DNA of 64,000 bases, taken from the NCBI GenBank assembly GCA_036936605.1, contig JAUPFV010000005.1, positions 155,373,195 to 155,437,194 on the forward strand. Direction: 5' to 3'. The position numbers and the translations under genes are program-made. The number at the start of each line of letters is the position of its first letter. Positions within the stretch are counted from its first letter, which is position 1. Positions 24,657-36,119 of the stretch are shown here, piece after piece. The notes beneath the pieces were generated by a model. The model had not been told where the DNA came from and ran no database searches. It saw only the letters and a list, made by a program, of their open reading frames with translations. Source of the DNA: Limnanthes douglasii subsp. nivea. Lineage: Eukaryota; Streptophyta; Magnoliopsida; Brassicales; Limnanthaceae.

Positions 24657-24671
24657 CCATTCAAAAACTTT
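24657..24671. repeat. Target site duplication of LINE-A, left
   Basis: accattcaaaaactt here and accattcaaacactt at 30863-30877 match at 14 of 15 positions. They sit directly outside the A-tail and the 5' end of LINE-A. Confidence 0.85.
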
Positions 24672-24934
24672 TTTTTAAGCAAAAAGAACACTATATTAAA
24701 AAAAGGACCAAATCGTAACAATGTTACAAACTAGAGGTCTTAAGAAAAAAAAAAGACCAAAATTTAACTAAAGATTAGGGTCAAAATTGACACTAGAAGT
24801 CAATCCAAACCCTAATCGAATCGATCCAAACACACATAGGGCTCAAGCCTCCACAGCTTCCTTCTCACGACTCCGATCTCCTCTCTTCAGCTTCTCCATC
24901 CCAAAACTCCCAAAATTGAAACCACAGATCTACA

Positions 24935-25135
24935 ACAAGATCGTCTGATTCAAGGTCGACGCCGCTTTCAGGACCCTACCTCTTCAGGCTGAATCGATAA
25001 GTTGAACTGAGTGAGTGCACCAAGGAATCAGACAAATCTTCTACCAAGATCGTCTGATTCAAGGTCGACGCCACTTTCAGGACCTTATCACTACAGTCTT
25101 GCAGAGATTGGTTTAGAACTGGGTGAGTGTACCAA
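24935..25135 (-). repeat. Duplicated module in LINE-A 3'UTR
   Basis: The phrase agatcgtctgattcaaggtc, followed by gacgcc and tttcaggacc, occurs at about 24940 and 25045. Each copy leads to a gtgagtg(c/t)accaa-type segment with atcaga. The spacing is about 105 bases. LINE-B has a matching arrangement. Confidence 0.75.
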
Positions 25136-25304
25136 GAAATCAGACGATTCAACCACTACAGCCAAGCCCCAAATCGAAACCTAGCACAAAATCGAAATCT
25201 TGCACCAACAGCCCCCACCGAGCCTTCAAACCAACCAGATTCGAAACAACGAAGCTGAACAACTGCCTACAACATACCCCTGTCTCTTTATCGACCAAAA
25301 TCGA

Positions 25305-28300
25305 CTAACCGGGATCGATATATCCCACTCCAAGACTCTCAAGAGTTAAAATCGCCAGCAGAGGGTTAGGAACATCAGTGTTAGTGAACTTCTTGTCAGA
25401 GCGCTCCTCCAAAGCCCAGCTCGCAATCCAGTCAGCTGCAGCATTTTGAGTGCGAGATATATGGCGAAGAGTCATAGAAGGGTGAATCAGGCTTCGACAT
25501 ATCGAAGCAATCGGGTTATTCAAAGTTCCAGAAGCAATGGAGGCTATAAGCGTTAAGCAGTCCGACTCAACATCAACCTCTTTCCAGTCGTTAGCCCTAC
25601 ACAGAAGAAGTGCTTCAAGCAAGACCCTGCTCTCAGCCTGAAGAGAATCCACCTTGCCAAAGACGAAGCCAGCCCCAACAACTATGTTGCCCAAAGAATT
25701 TCTGACCACCAGACCACCATAGGCCTCACCAACACAGCTACAAGCTCCATCAACATTGACCTTCAGTCTACCAGCAGTCGGAGGGCGCCATTCCAGGTAC
25801 TTAGGCTTGATCTTACCAATAGCTAGGCAACCCAAATAGGCACCTGCATTAGTAGCACCATTCCAGTGCTTAGTTCTGAGCATATTTTTAGAATCAATCC
25901 CTAGAATTATTTTCTGAATTCTAGTAATAACAGAAGGGAAATTATCGTAGGAATTATTAAACTTGCTGTGATTCCGATTAGACCAAATAGCCCAAAGAAT
26001 AACTTGAGGAACCAAATCAGTAATATGAAATTTACTCTTGTAAGACCAAAACCAGCAAAACAACATGTGACTAAGAGACATGTATCTTCTCACAGGCACC
26101 TTGAATAATAAGCCAAAATAATTCCATAAAGACCAGGCAAAACTGCAACTGATAAAGAGGTGGTTTTTATCCTCACAGTTGCAGCAAAATTGACATTTAG
26201 ACACCAGAACCAAATGCCTTTTGGAGAGAACACTATCAATAGGAGCAAAATTTTTAAGTAACTTCCAAGTTAAAAAAAAACTTTGAAGGAATAAACTGAT
26301 GCCAAACCTTCTTAAAAATAGAAATATTAGGATAACTAGACCTGATTATTTGCCAAGTATCCTTAGTATTAAACAGGTTATTACTAGAAATCTTCCACTC
26401 TATAGCATCCTCTTGCTCATGACTGATTTTAACACAACAGATATGGTTTAATCTATCATGAGAAAGAAAGGTGCTTAGAGTGGGAATATCTCAGCTATCA
26501 TTTTTCCAAAAAGTGTTTACTTTAGCAGGAAGTAACCAACTATTACAACCAAAATCATTAGCAATAGGCTCCAATCCATGCCAAGAGTCTCTCCAAAAGT
26601 CAATATTACCATTTCCCAGATAGAAGCTTAGCATTTAAACCACCCTCATTATAAGGCTTGCACAACTTGTGCCAGGCAGACCAGTGAATAGCATTGTCAT
26701 TATATTTAGATCTCCAAAGAAATTGATTAAAGCAATGCTCAATTCTGCTAATAATACTGTTAGAAATTAGGCTATTCTGCATCCAAGAGAAAATAATAGG
26801 ATAAAGAACGCTCTTTATGAGAGATAATCTTCCCCCAAAAGAAAGGTTCTTCATATCCCACTCAAATGTTTTAATATGAATCTTAGTAATGAGAGGAAGA
26901 AAATGTTTCCCTTTATTATTAGGAGTTATGGTAACACCCAAGTAGGTGAAAGGAGCAGTATCTGTATTGAACCCAATTGTATATTTAATCCTGGCTGATT
27001 TAGCATAAGAGCAATTAGAAGCAACAATGATCTTGGACTTCTCTTTATTAATAAACTGACCAGACTCCTTTTGGTATTTCTCAAGCAGGGAACTAATGCA
27101 GGCAATAGAGACAGGAGAGCTATTGGAAAAGATGACTATATCATCTGCGAAAGCCAAGCAAGGTAAGATAAAACCAGATTTTAAATAATATCTCAAACTG
27201 TTGTTACTGTTAAACAAATTAGACAATCCTCTAATTAAGGCTTCTTCAGCAAGAATGAATAGACAAGGAGACAAAGGGTCTCCTTGTCTTAAACCATTCT
27301 TCTGATGAAAGTAGCCAGTGCTACTACCATTGATCAAAATCGAGACCATGACATTAGAAATAAGCTTGTTAATTAGAACTAAAAAACCATCCGAAAAACC
27401 AAAAGACTTTAATGAATTAATGACAAAATCACGAGACATTCTGTCAAATGATTTTGTCATATCCAACTGAAGGATCATATTGCCTTTAGAAGGCATTCTC
27501 TTAATGTTGTGAAGCATTTCTTTAGAAATCAGAATGTTATCATGTATAATTATGTTCTTGACAAAAGCACTCTGCCCACTAGAGATAATGTTAGGCAGAA
27601 TATAAGAAAGCCTCTTCATAATAAGACCAGAAATAAGCCTATTAAAAATGGTACATAGACCAATAGGTCGAAAATTATTCCAATTTATAGGATTCGAACA
27701 CTTAGGTATTAGACAAATCCCAGTGGCAAAGACACATTTAGGAATGCTACTACCTTTAAGATACGAATTTAAGGCAGCACAAAGTTCATTACTAATAATG
27801 TCCCAACAAGACTTCAGAAAAAAAACAATTAAACCCATCAGTGCCAGGGGCACTCTCATTTTTCATGCCTTTGACAATAGACCAAATCTCATCTTTAGTA
27901 GTTAACTTCAGAAGCTCCTCATTGTCACCATCCCCAATTAGCTTAGGAATATTGTGAAGAATGGAATCCTGAGAAATAACATCATTACAACTAAAAGAAT
28001 TATCAGATAATATCCCTTTGAAATAAGACACAACAGAGTTAGTAATGTCATCCTGAGCAGTAAGCCAAGAACCCTCATCTTTAATATTAGTCACCATATT
28101 CTTTTTCCTCTTCTTATTAACATAACTATAATATAATTTGGTGCTGCCATCACTATCATTGAGCCAATTATTATAACATTTATGACGCCAGTAGCATTCT
28201 CATTATTTAAAGCAAGAATAAGCAAGCTATTAGCCTTAGAAACATTGGCCTTAGAGATATTACTGTTATCCTGAAGATGAATGCTCTCAGAGTAGTCCAC

Positions 28301-29197
28301 CTCTTTAGAAGCCTCCTTGACTTTGTTGAAAATGTTACCAAAGATAGAAGAATTCCACTCATTAAGACACTTTCTCAAGCGCTTAAGCTTATACCAGAAA
28401 AGAACATTAGGATTGCCATTACATTTCTTATCCTAATTCTGCTTTACACAACTCAAGAAATCAGGGTGATTAGTCCAAGCATTTAAGAATTTGAAAAACC
28501 CTTTATTATAATTAGCGCCTCTATTATGAATATTAGAGATAGTAATCAAGAGGGGAGCATGATCAGAACACGTTCTGATCATGTGACAGACTTGAACATT
28601 CCAAATATTACTAAAGTTTTGATTCACTAAAACTCTGTCTAACCTTTTCCAAATCTTATTGTTACTCCAGGTATACCTTGATCCAACATAGCCCGGATCT
28701 TCAAGACTACACTATCTGATGCATTCGTTGAATTCCTCGACACTACCATCATCAAAAGAAGAGCAACAGAGCTGATCATCAGGACAAGAAATGGTGTTGA
28801 AATCACCAGCCACCATCCAGGCCTTGTCAGTTCCAGCTAACAGCTTAATTTGATTCCAGAGTAGTCTCCTCAGCACTCTTTGATTCTTGGCATACACAGA
28901 GGTAAATAAACAAGTAAAAGTAGCATAGTTGATTTCTAAGTGAAGAAATTGCTCATGATTTAGCAGAACATAAATATTAATGTCATCAGTCCAAAATATC
29001 CAAACTTTGTTAGAGACATTAGCGGTATAATTAGGTAAACCAATCCTACTAGCAATACAATCAATTTTATCATACATGGCCATAGGCTCTTGAATAGCAA
29101 TCACTTTAACATTGTCATTTTTGATTATGAACTTAATTCTAGCCATAGTAGCATTATTACTAATTCCACGAGCATTCCATCTTAGAACTCTTATCAT
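25305..29197 (-). pseudogene. LINE-A ORF2: endonuclease, RT, RNase H
   Basis: Domains in order: apurinic-type endonuclease (29197-28500: RWNARGISNN, AIQEP, GDFNTI, SDHAP); the region before RT (28430-27860); reverse transcriptase (27860-26950: QLDMTKSFDRM, GLRQGDPLSP, catalytic FADD intact); zinc-binding region with CQFCCNCEDKNHLFISC (about 26150-26210); and RNase H (25790-25400: VDGACS, AESR, ESDC, with TQNAAADW at the end). The start ATG at 29197 overlaps the ORF1 stop as ATGA. Breaks: a TAG at 28712-28714, a further stop near 28433, frameshifts near 28100-28180 and 27800-27850, a deletion of roughly 75 residues relative to LINE-B near 26610, a TGA at 26491-26493 and a frameshift between 26280 and 26214. 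It would have copied the LINE RNA at nicked target DNA. Confidence 0.9.
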
Positions 29198-30487
29198 TCA
29201 GATAGAGATTTATTGTAGGATTTCTCTCTTTTACGCAGAGAGTTAATAGTCAACTTTTTAACACTTTTGTTTTTCATTGCAGATGTAACTTTCTTATTAA
29301 TGACAACATCAAAGCCTTGGTCAGAATCACTATCTTTAGGAGATGAATTGTAGCTGCCTGGAATCTTAGCTGTAGATTCTTGCATCAGGATTTGAGAGTT
29401 AGCATCTTGATCCCAATCCTGAAGAGTTTCAATGATTTCAGGCTCTTTGTTGGAGACAACGACAACGTCTTCAATGGCTTTGAAGGCAATATCAGTTTTT
29501 GGACTACAAATATTTGTAGACTGGCTTTCAACAGGAACCACATCTTTAGCAGTTATAATAGATTTCAACTTTCTCTTGTAAACCTTAATGAAGGGAACCT
29601 TAGGAGATTTAGGTTGAATATTCTCCTTTGATGTAACAACATTTTGAACAGAATCTGAATGAATATCCTCCTTAGAGACATTACCAGATTTACTTTCTTC
29701 ATGAATCATTATTTCGCACACCATTCTTTTTACAGTCAGAATCTTTATGCCCCAAGTGAAAACAAGTGAAGCAATAATCAGGAACACGTCTGTAGCTCAC
29801 ACCCACCCAACACCCTTCGTTGTCTCCAAACCCAATCCATAACTTTCTTTTTAACACTTTGGAAACATCTATCTCAACAAGAGCGTAAGAAGCATTGTCA
29901 CTAACACAGTTATACTTAGGCACAGAGGTTCGATGAACTTTACCCAAAGAAGCAACAAGATCACCCAATATCCATTCGTTATAAAGATATTCTGGCATGT
30001 TTTCAAAACGTACCCAGAGCAACACAATCAAACTTTCTTTGTTCTTATTAGCTTCAGGAGAACACTTCAAAATCCTCATCTGTTTCCCATCAACAAACCA
30101 GACCGATTTCGACCACAACTTAGTAACATCTTCCAGCAAGTTAAACTCTATCAAGATCTGTCTTGAGTCTAACGTTATGAACGAAAACTGACCCTTAAAC
30201 TTAAACGAATCCATAAAAGATTGAAAAGCTAATCTTTTAGGGATCCCTTGGCTAAATTTGCCGATTAAAGTAGATTTCGATTGCTTTAGTAACACGTCCT
30301 GGGTCTGCTTATCAAACTGTATAATATTATGATCAGTTGCTTACTTGATAAACTGAGGTTTAGGAACAGAGCGTTCTTGAACAGAGGATACTACATCAAC
30401 AAATGATTTCTTAATGCTTGGATTTCCTTTACTACAATCTTGAAGAATAGTAGGAAACTCTTCATTATCAAGAATATTGAACGCCAT
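29194..30487 (-). pseudogene. LINE-A ORF1: DUF4283-type Gag-like protein
   Basis: Starts with MAFNILDNEEFPTI. The central part has the plant LINE ORF1 fold (DUF4283-like): LIGKFSQGIPKRLAFQSF, QILIEFNLLEDV, LWVRFENMPEYLYNE. A zinc knuckle CFTCFHLGHKDSDC (C-x2-C-x4-H-x4-C) follows at about 29730-29770, then a polar C-terminal tail. In the family this is an RNA-binding protein that packages the element RNA. A TAA interrupts codon 49 (30341-30343), and a frameshift lies just after the zinc knuckle near 29700-29720. The final stop overlaps the ORF2 start. Confidence 0.88.
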
Positions 30488-30862
30488 GGAACAACTGGAA
30501 ATAACCAATCAGACCACAAACTCAATACTCTATTTCGAAGAACGAAACAGAGATCAGTGAAAAATCATGAGAAGTCAAAGATGCCCAGAATCAAACCCGC
30601 ACAGATTCAACAAACAATGCCCAGAACAGCCTTCCAGCAAACAAGAGAACTTCCAAAAAGAAACAGAGAAACAAACTCTGAAGAACAGAGCTTTATAAAC
30701 CCGAAAAACGAAACCTTAGCCTGCAGAGAAACACCGACAAAGAAGAAGAGGCAGGAATGAAACTCGAAAGAGCCCAGAGAATCAAGCAGAGAAGGAAGAC
30801 TTCCGAGAAAAAACGGGATTCTTTGAGCGAAATCTTGGAGCGTTCCCTTACTGCTTTCCCCC

Positions 30863-30877
30863 ACCATTCAAACACTT
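30863..30877. repeat. Target site duplication of LINE-A, right
   Basis: accattcaaacactt, the partner of 24657-24671. Confidence 0.85.
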
Positions 30878-31558
30878 TAAAACATAAAAAAAAACTCTAA
30901 AACCTTTCGAAGACTGAAAAAAAAAACCAAATTGATTTTCGGATGGATTTAGGCGAGAAAAAACTTGGTGATGACCATGAAACTCCAAACAAGGTAGTCT
31001 TTCATACCAATTTGTTAAAAAAATTGCATTTTTGTTGTTCTTTTTTATTTGGAAAGAATTGAACGCGTGTTCCCCTACCAGTTGAGGCCCTGTTCCCGGC
31101 GGGAAGGAAGAAATCTTTTTAGTTCTAGGAACCCACCCAGCCAGTTTTGTCCATAACCAACAATCGGACGAGGCCATGTCTACCAACCGGAGAAGTCGAG
31201 TCCACCTATCGGGTCTAGATATACCTAATATTTGAAAATATTAAATTTGTTAAGTGTTAGGTCCCCAATTATTGCAATATTATCAACCGCCAAGGAAGCA
31301 TTTTTCACCTGCCTGTTGAGAACGTCCCCGAAGGTTGATAATTGTTTCCCCGGCGGATGTGAGTCCCCATACTTGTTGACCATATAACTAAGTTTTAGGA
31401 TCTTTCCCCCGGGGTGGTGATTTTTAAGCGTCGGATAGAAACTTCCTCGGGGGTTGAGAATTGGTCAACCGCCGGGTCACAATGTGCGAATTTGTGTTTT
31501 CAATTGAAAACCAAGTTCTGACATCATTTATTATGCTTGATGAATGTAGGAGGAGCAT
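30878..31558. other. Left flank of the OTU-MULE
   Basis: No gene. From about 31080 to 31470, GC-richer blocks appear (ttcccggcggg, atcaaccgcc, ccccggcggatg, gtcaaccgccgggtc). They are related to the AACCGnCGG array at 35240-35890 and to blocks at 38110-38290, so this is probably the element's left subterminal region. I found no terminal inverted repeat. Confidence 0.5.
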
Positions 31559-31573
31559 GAGTTAAATGATGAG

Positions 31574-31779
31574 TTTTTTAAGGAACCCGCAGCCGCTACT
31601 GAATGAGTGCGCACATGGTAAACCCTCGATCTGACGCAATAGCCTGCAAACTAGTGCCATAAGGTAAACCACATAAGGTGACAAGCTTAGCCAAGAAAGC
31701 GTTTGTAGATGAGCTCGAACTCATGACTTTTGTTCACAAGCATGTCTTACTCCACCAACTCGGCTACCCATTTCCGGGC
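31574..31779 (-). mobile_element. tRNA-derived SINE, copy 2
   Basis: On the minus strand: A box tagccgagttgg, a B-box-like agttcgagctc, body, and the same end ggctgcgggttcc followed by an A run as copy 1. Flanks gagttaaatgatgag (31559-31573) and gagttaaataatttg (31780-31794) agree at 12 of 15 positions, a decayed target duplication. It is inserted just upstream of the OTU-MULE transposase ORF and is more diverged than copy 1. Confidence 0.8.
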
Positions 31780-31796
31780 GAGTTAAATAATTTGTG

Positions 31797-34369
31797 TATG
31801 GTAAAAGAGGAGATAACGTCGGACCCTTGCTCAGTTGATTATACTCATTTGTTCGACACGAAATCTCACTACACCCAACAAGAATTGATTGATTGGGTTA
31901 AGCAAACCACGATAGACAATAGGTTTGTGGTTAGATTACGTCGTCGTGATAGAATTGCTCGAAAAAATTCGAAAATCATTTTTGTGTGCAAAAGATTCAG
32001 AAATTACACAAAGTTGGTAGATACGAAGGATCTTAAAAGGAATTCTACCGGAAAAAAAATGTGGATGTCCTTTCACCCTTAAAGAAAAGAAGGTAGATGA
32101 TGATTTGTGGGGCTTAGAGGTTGCATGCGGCGTTCAAAGTCACGATACTACATCCTATAAAAAAAGGTAATTCGTACTTAGGACAATTAAACAAATAAGA
32201 GATGAATTTTGTAGTTAGTTATACGAAAATGGGATCCCGTCCTCATGACATTCTCGGGGGAGCGAAAAAATTGAACCCTAAGAATTCGTCATCCATGCGC
32301 ACCGTGTACAACGCTCAACTAAAATACCAGAAGATCGGAAAAGACGGTCGGTCACAATTCTAATACTTCTTAGGTGAACAAAAGAGGTTAAACTATTACG
32401 AATTCCATCGTAAAGTCTGAATACGGAAATGATATCATAGGTGAGCTTTTCTTCGCGCACCCGGTTAGTTTGGATTTGCTATGAACCTTACCAAATATCA
32501 TTGATATGGATAACACGTAGAAGGTAATTAAATATGGGATGCCATTGTATGAGGTCGTCAGAGCCACTTGTACCGGGAAAACTTTCTACATCGGATTCAA
32601 GTTTATGTCCAGAGAAAAATTTGAGAGCTACAAATCGGTGTTAGAATGCTTACATTCGTTGATAGTAACTCACTCCATCGAACCACCATTTATCATTTTG
32701 ACGTATAGAGACTTAGCGCTTCTGAAACCGGTGAAAAAAATGTTCCCCAGTGCAACACACGTGTTGTGTCGATGACACATAACATGAACGTCTTAGGGGA
32801 AATGAAAAAAAATCATCAAGGAGAAGAAAGTGTCCAACACCTTTTTCAAAGTTTGGAATAAAATGATGTTGCCAGAAACGGAGGTAACCTTCAACGACTA
32901 TCGGTCAGAATTGTACCGTGACTTCAAAGAGTATCCGAAAGCAATTGAATATACCAAAAGATGGTTAGGGCCGTACGGTGATAAGTTTGTCAGGTGAAGA
33001 ACTAACAACTGGATGCATTTTGGTAACCAAACCACAAACCGCGTGGAGAGCGCTCATTCGAGCCTCAAATATTTCATCGGTACGAGCAAAGGTAATTTCG
33101 ATTCTTTTTTGTTGAAGTTACATACTTTGATAGAATTGCAACATGGGGACATCAAGGGGTCCTTTGGAAAGAGTCACATGTTAGCCCAACATGAATTCGC
33201 GAACATGTGTACGGTAATCTAAAAAACAACGTCTCCCACTATGTTTTGGAACTTTTTTCCAAAGAAGTAGACTGTGCCAGTAACATGAGAATCGCGGACA
33301 ATATATCTTGTAGTTGTGCAATACGAACTATACATGGTATGTATTACGCGCACGATATCTATGAAATTTGTTGCCAAATGCAGGTGTCTCTATAGTTATT
33401 TCATGAATATTGGAAGAGGTTAGACATTCTTGTTCGTACCAATCTCACGACGATCGAGCAATTGAAAGCAAAAATCGAGAAACTAGTATGCGATGTCATG
33501 GACTCCAATGACTAAGCACACATAAAGCACGTTTATAAAAAATGGTTTGCTGTCGTACATCCCAAAACAACTTCCCTATCATAGCAATTGATGAAGCAAG
33601 CGAGACGATGTTTTCTAGTGGAACGGTCGGTTGTAGGTCAAGCTCTACGATTCCAGTCAAGGCAAGTTTGGTTGATCCCAAAGGATACACAAACCAATTC
33701 CCCATATATGTTAGGCCTTTCATATATTCCATCACTAACGTTAAATCTGATGGTCACTGCGGGTACCGCTCAATTGTGTTTGCCTTGAACGGGTACCAAG
33801 ATGGATGAAAGTTGATTAAGTATTACCTATACAATGAGCTTATGGATTACGCATCCGTGTACGTGAATATATTTACAACATGGAGGATTTGATAGATATT
33901 ACGGAGAGATGGCAGTTGTGATGTGGCTACTATCGATCATTCGATGTTCATACCCGAGATGGCAGTTGCGATCACATCTGCGTTGAACTGCATACTCCAC
34001 TTCATAGGAAAATATTGAACCATGGATGTTGGCTTCACTTTTCTTCAGTTGAGAGTTGCACCACCTCAGATGTCAAACCGGTTGAAAATCAGATTAGGTT
34101 GGGTCAACACCAACTATTTTGTGAAGTAAGTATTGTTTTTTACATTGATGGTTAGTTTAAACCTTTCAACATGCATTTTTATTGTGTTTTCATTTTGTCG
34201 CTTGGGATTAGGGCAGAGGCCCCATGTTCAAGGATACAACCTTGTTGCTTAAAGTTGCGTTCACAAAAAGAAAAAGGTTGGGCATTACCGATTCTCTCTC
34301 GTTTCAAGAGATACCAAGAACTTAAAAATTGTAGCCTCGAAGTAACCGATTTAACCGCTTTTGTTTGAG
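31797..34369 (+). pseudogene. MULE transposase with FAR1-like finger and OTU
   Basis: Domains in order: a FAR1-type DNA-binding region (31850-32150: VVRLRRRDR, KKCGCPF, then a His about 30 residues on); a MULE DDE transposase (32490-33220: DMDNT with the first acidic residue, MPLYEVVRATCTGKTFYIGF, ILTYRDLALLKPV, then TTNRVESAHSSLK with the catalytic Glu); and an OTU-like cysteine protease domain (33720-34140: SDGHCGYRS with the Asp/Cys pair, then GWVNTNYFVK). A C-terminal W-x9-Y-like segment ends near 34369. The family fusion is known in plant MULEs. Damage: a frameshift at the CGCP segment near 32055, several stops, and two catalytic-site changes (TDR to TYR near 32703; His to Tyr in NYFV near 34122). 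Certainly inactive. Confidence 0.82.
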
Positions 34370-34616
34370 AAGTAGGTCATCACTCGGTCATTGTAACATA
34401 TGTACCATTTGTCACGCTTAAAATTTGTGTGTTTTGTAGTTTATGATGACGCTTATCTTAAAAACATTAAGACTTTCACTTCTTAATTGGTGGTTCACAT
34501 TAATTTAAGATATTACAAATTAATTTAAGACATTACATAATTAGAATTACAAATGCAAACAACGGAAATAGATAGATAGATAGATAGTAGACAGAGTTGA
34601 CATAGCAGACTCAGTT

Positions 34617-35083
34617 CATGGAAACGGATAGTTCCATCCATGCTCGAAGCGTTTCTCGAAAGGATATTCCCCATCATCGCTACTTTCTTCAGGAGTTGGG
34701 TTAGTTCTAACGCTGGTGGCTATCACGTCTGCTTTATTTTGCAGTTCATGCATCGCATGTTCCAACATCTATTTCGTAATAATACTTTGAAATTCCATAC
34801 TGAATACATCGTGGGTTTCGTGTTGGACTTCGTAAGGTAGTGACTTCAGGGCTATATTCGCAATAGTGTTCAGATAAGCTAACTTGCCGGCTAATTCTTT
34901 GCGCCCGCCTAGTTGGGGCATCATACAGCCCGGACACGATGCTTCTTTATTGTGCATGAAGTATATCATGCATAAAACAACATCGACAAAGCCATGAGTC
35001 TCCTCCAGCATCGTGTCTTTCACGAACTCAAAATATTTTACGAGGTTTACATCTTCGTGCACATTCCAATTTAAATCACCCAT
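34617..35083 (-). pseudogene. Small ORF of the OTU-MULE, unknown
   Basis: About 155 codons on the minus strand with one in-frame TAG in the middle. Starts MGDLNWNVHEDVNLVKYFEF, has a compact segment with CPGCMM and GGRKELAGKLAYLNTIANIA, and ends acidic then aromatic (PEESSDDGEYPFEKRFEHGW). The composition is protein-like rather than random: few rare codons and alternating helical and polar segments. It lies tail to tail with the transposase ORF and upstream of the PMD ORF on the same strand. I do not recognise it. It may be an accessory gene of this element or a captured host fragment. Confidence 0.5.
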
Positions 35084-35239
35084 TCTTATTCTTTCAATTA
35101 TAATGATATAGTGTGGTTATACTACTTATAGATGTGTAGTAGGCAGGAATTCCCTAAAAAGTTAGCGGGAATTAAATAACGTTTGGGCGGGTAAACTAGT
35201 TTCGGTTGGAATTTTATGAAAGACTTAAAAATAGCATCA

Positions 35240-35890
35240 ACTTGTAGGTTAGGACATTCTTAACCGACGGGTGGGATATTATCATCTGACGGTTAAGAAT
35301 CTCCCAACTGGTTGCATATTTTCCACTAACCGGGGATGGAGACCATATCCTAATAGGAAATGGTCTCCAAGTATAGAATATTCACCCGACGGGGTGTATA
35401 TTGTCAACCGTCGGTTGGGATATTCCCTGCCGGTTGAAATATTTTTAACCGTCGGTTGAGATATTCCATGTCGGTTGAAAATTTTCTAACCGTCGGGGAT
35501 GAAGACCATTTCATAATAGGAAATGATCTTTAAATGTATAATAACCACACGACGGTGGGTAATATCTCACTCGGTGGTTGAGAAATTAACCGTTGGTTTG
35601 TGTTTATTCAACCACCAGTTATCTACCCGCCGGATCGCGCACTCAGAAACGGCGGTTGAGTATCATACCCACACAGACGGTTCAACTATTATCAACCGAC
35701 AGGTGGATTATTAACCGCCGATTGATAATTCTTGAACTGTCGGGATCAGGGAAGAACTAAAATTGGTGGTTTGGTATTGTTTCTGGGAATTGTCACCCGA
35801 CGGTTGTATGATTTCAACCGGGCGAGTGGAAAGTTCCCTGTCAGTTGAAAATTGTTAAACCGTCGGGAAGAAGCAGTTTTCAATACGTAT
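35240..35890. repeat. AACCGnCGG motif array
   Basis: About twenty copies of aaccgtcgg or close variants (aaccgacgg, aaccgccg, ccgacggtt, cggttgaaa) occur in both orientations, mostly 25-40 bases apart, often joined as aaccgtcggttgagatattc and cctgccggttgaaa. Related GC-rich blocks lie at 31280-31470 and 38110-38290. Clusters of short motifs near ends are known transposase or anti-silencing-factor binding sites in some plant DNA elements; that role here is inference. Confidence 0.75.
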
Positions 35891-36119
35891 TAGATCCAAT
35901 AATTCTTAACCTTCGGCAAGAAGTTCATGAAACATACAAGTCCAACATGTAACGTAGATCAACACACACAAACTAAAACAAACATCTAATACGACGTACG
36001 TACCGTAATTCAAAATAAAACAAATGTAATTCAAACTTAGAACGATAAAACTAAAACCGATCAACATCCAATTGGAAAAATCGTAACGTAGCGTGAACCA
36101 AAATAATAAAGACATTGTT

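Larger units (their letters stand above)
24672..30862 (-). mobile_element. LINE-A, full-length L1-type retrotransposon
   Basis: A 6.2-kb non-LTR retrotransposon on the minus strand. It begins with gggggaaagcagtaaggg at 30862, carries ORF1 (Gag-like) and ORF2 (endonuclease, reverse transcriptase, RNase H), then a 3'UTR ending in tttgcttaaaaaaaa at 24672. The 15-bp flanking duplication marks both ends, so it is full length. ORF1 and ORF2 are both broken, so it is dead. It is related to LINE-B (44810-51098): same domain order, alignable ORFs and a similar 3'UTR design, but clearly a different subfamily. Confidence 0.9.

Noticed and set aside
31678..31796. Upstream part of the 134-codon open frame as coding
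   Set aside because: This part is SINE sequence; protein similarity to FAR1-type regions starts only after about 31840.
34570..34590. (GATA)n as a regulatory array
   Set aside because: A simple microsatellite of about five units with no other support.
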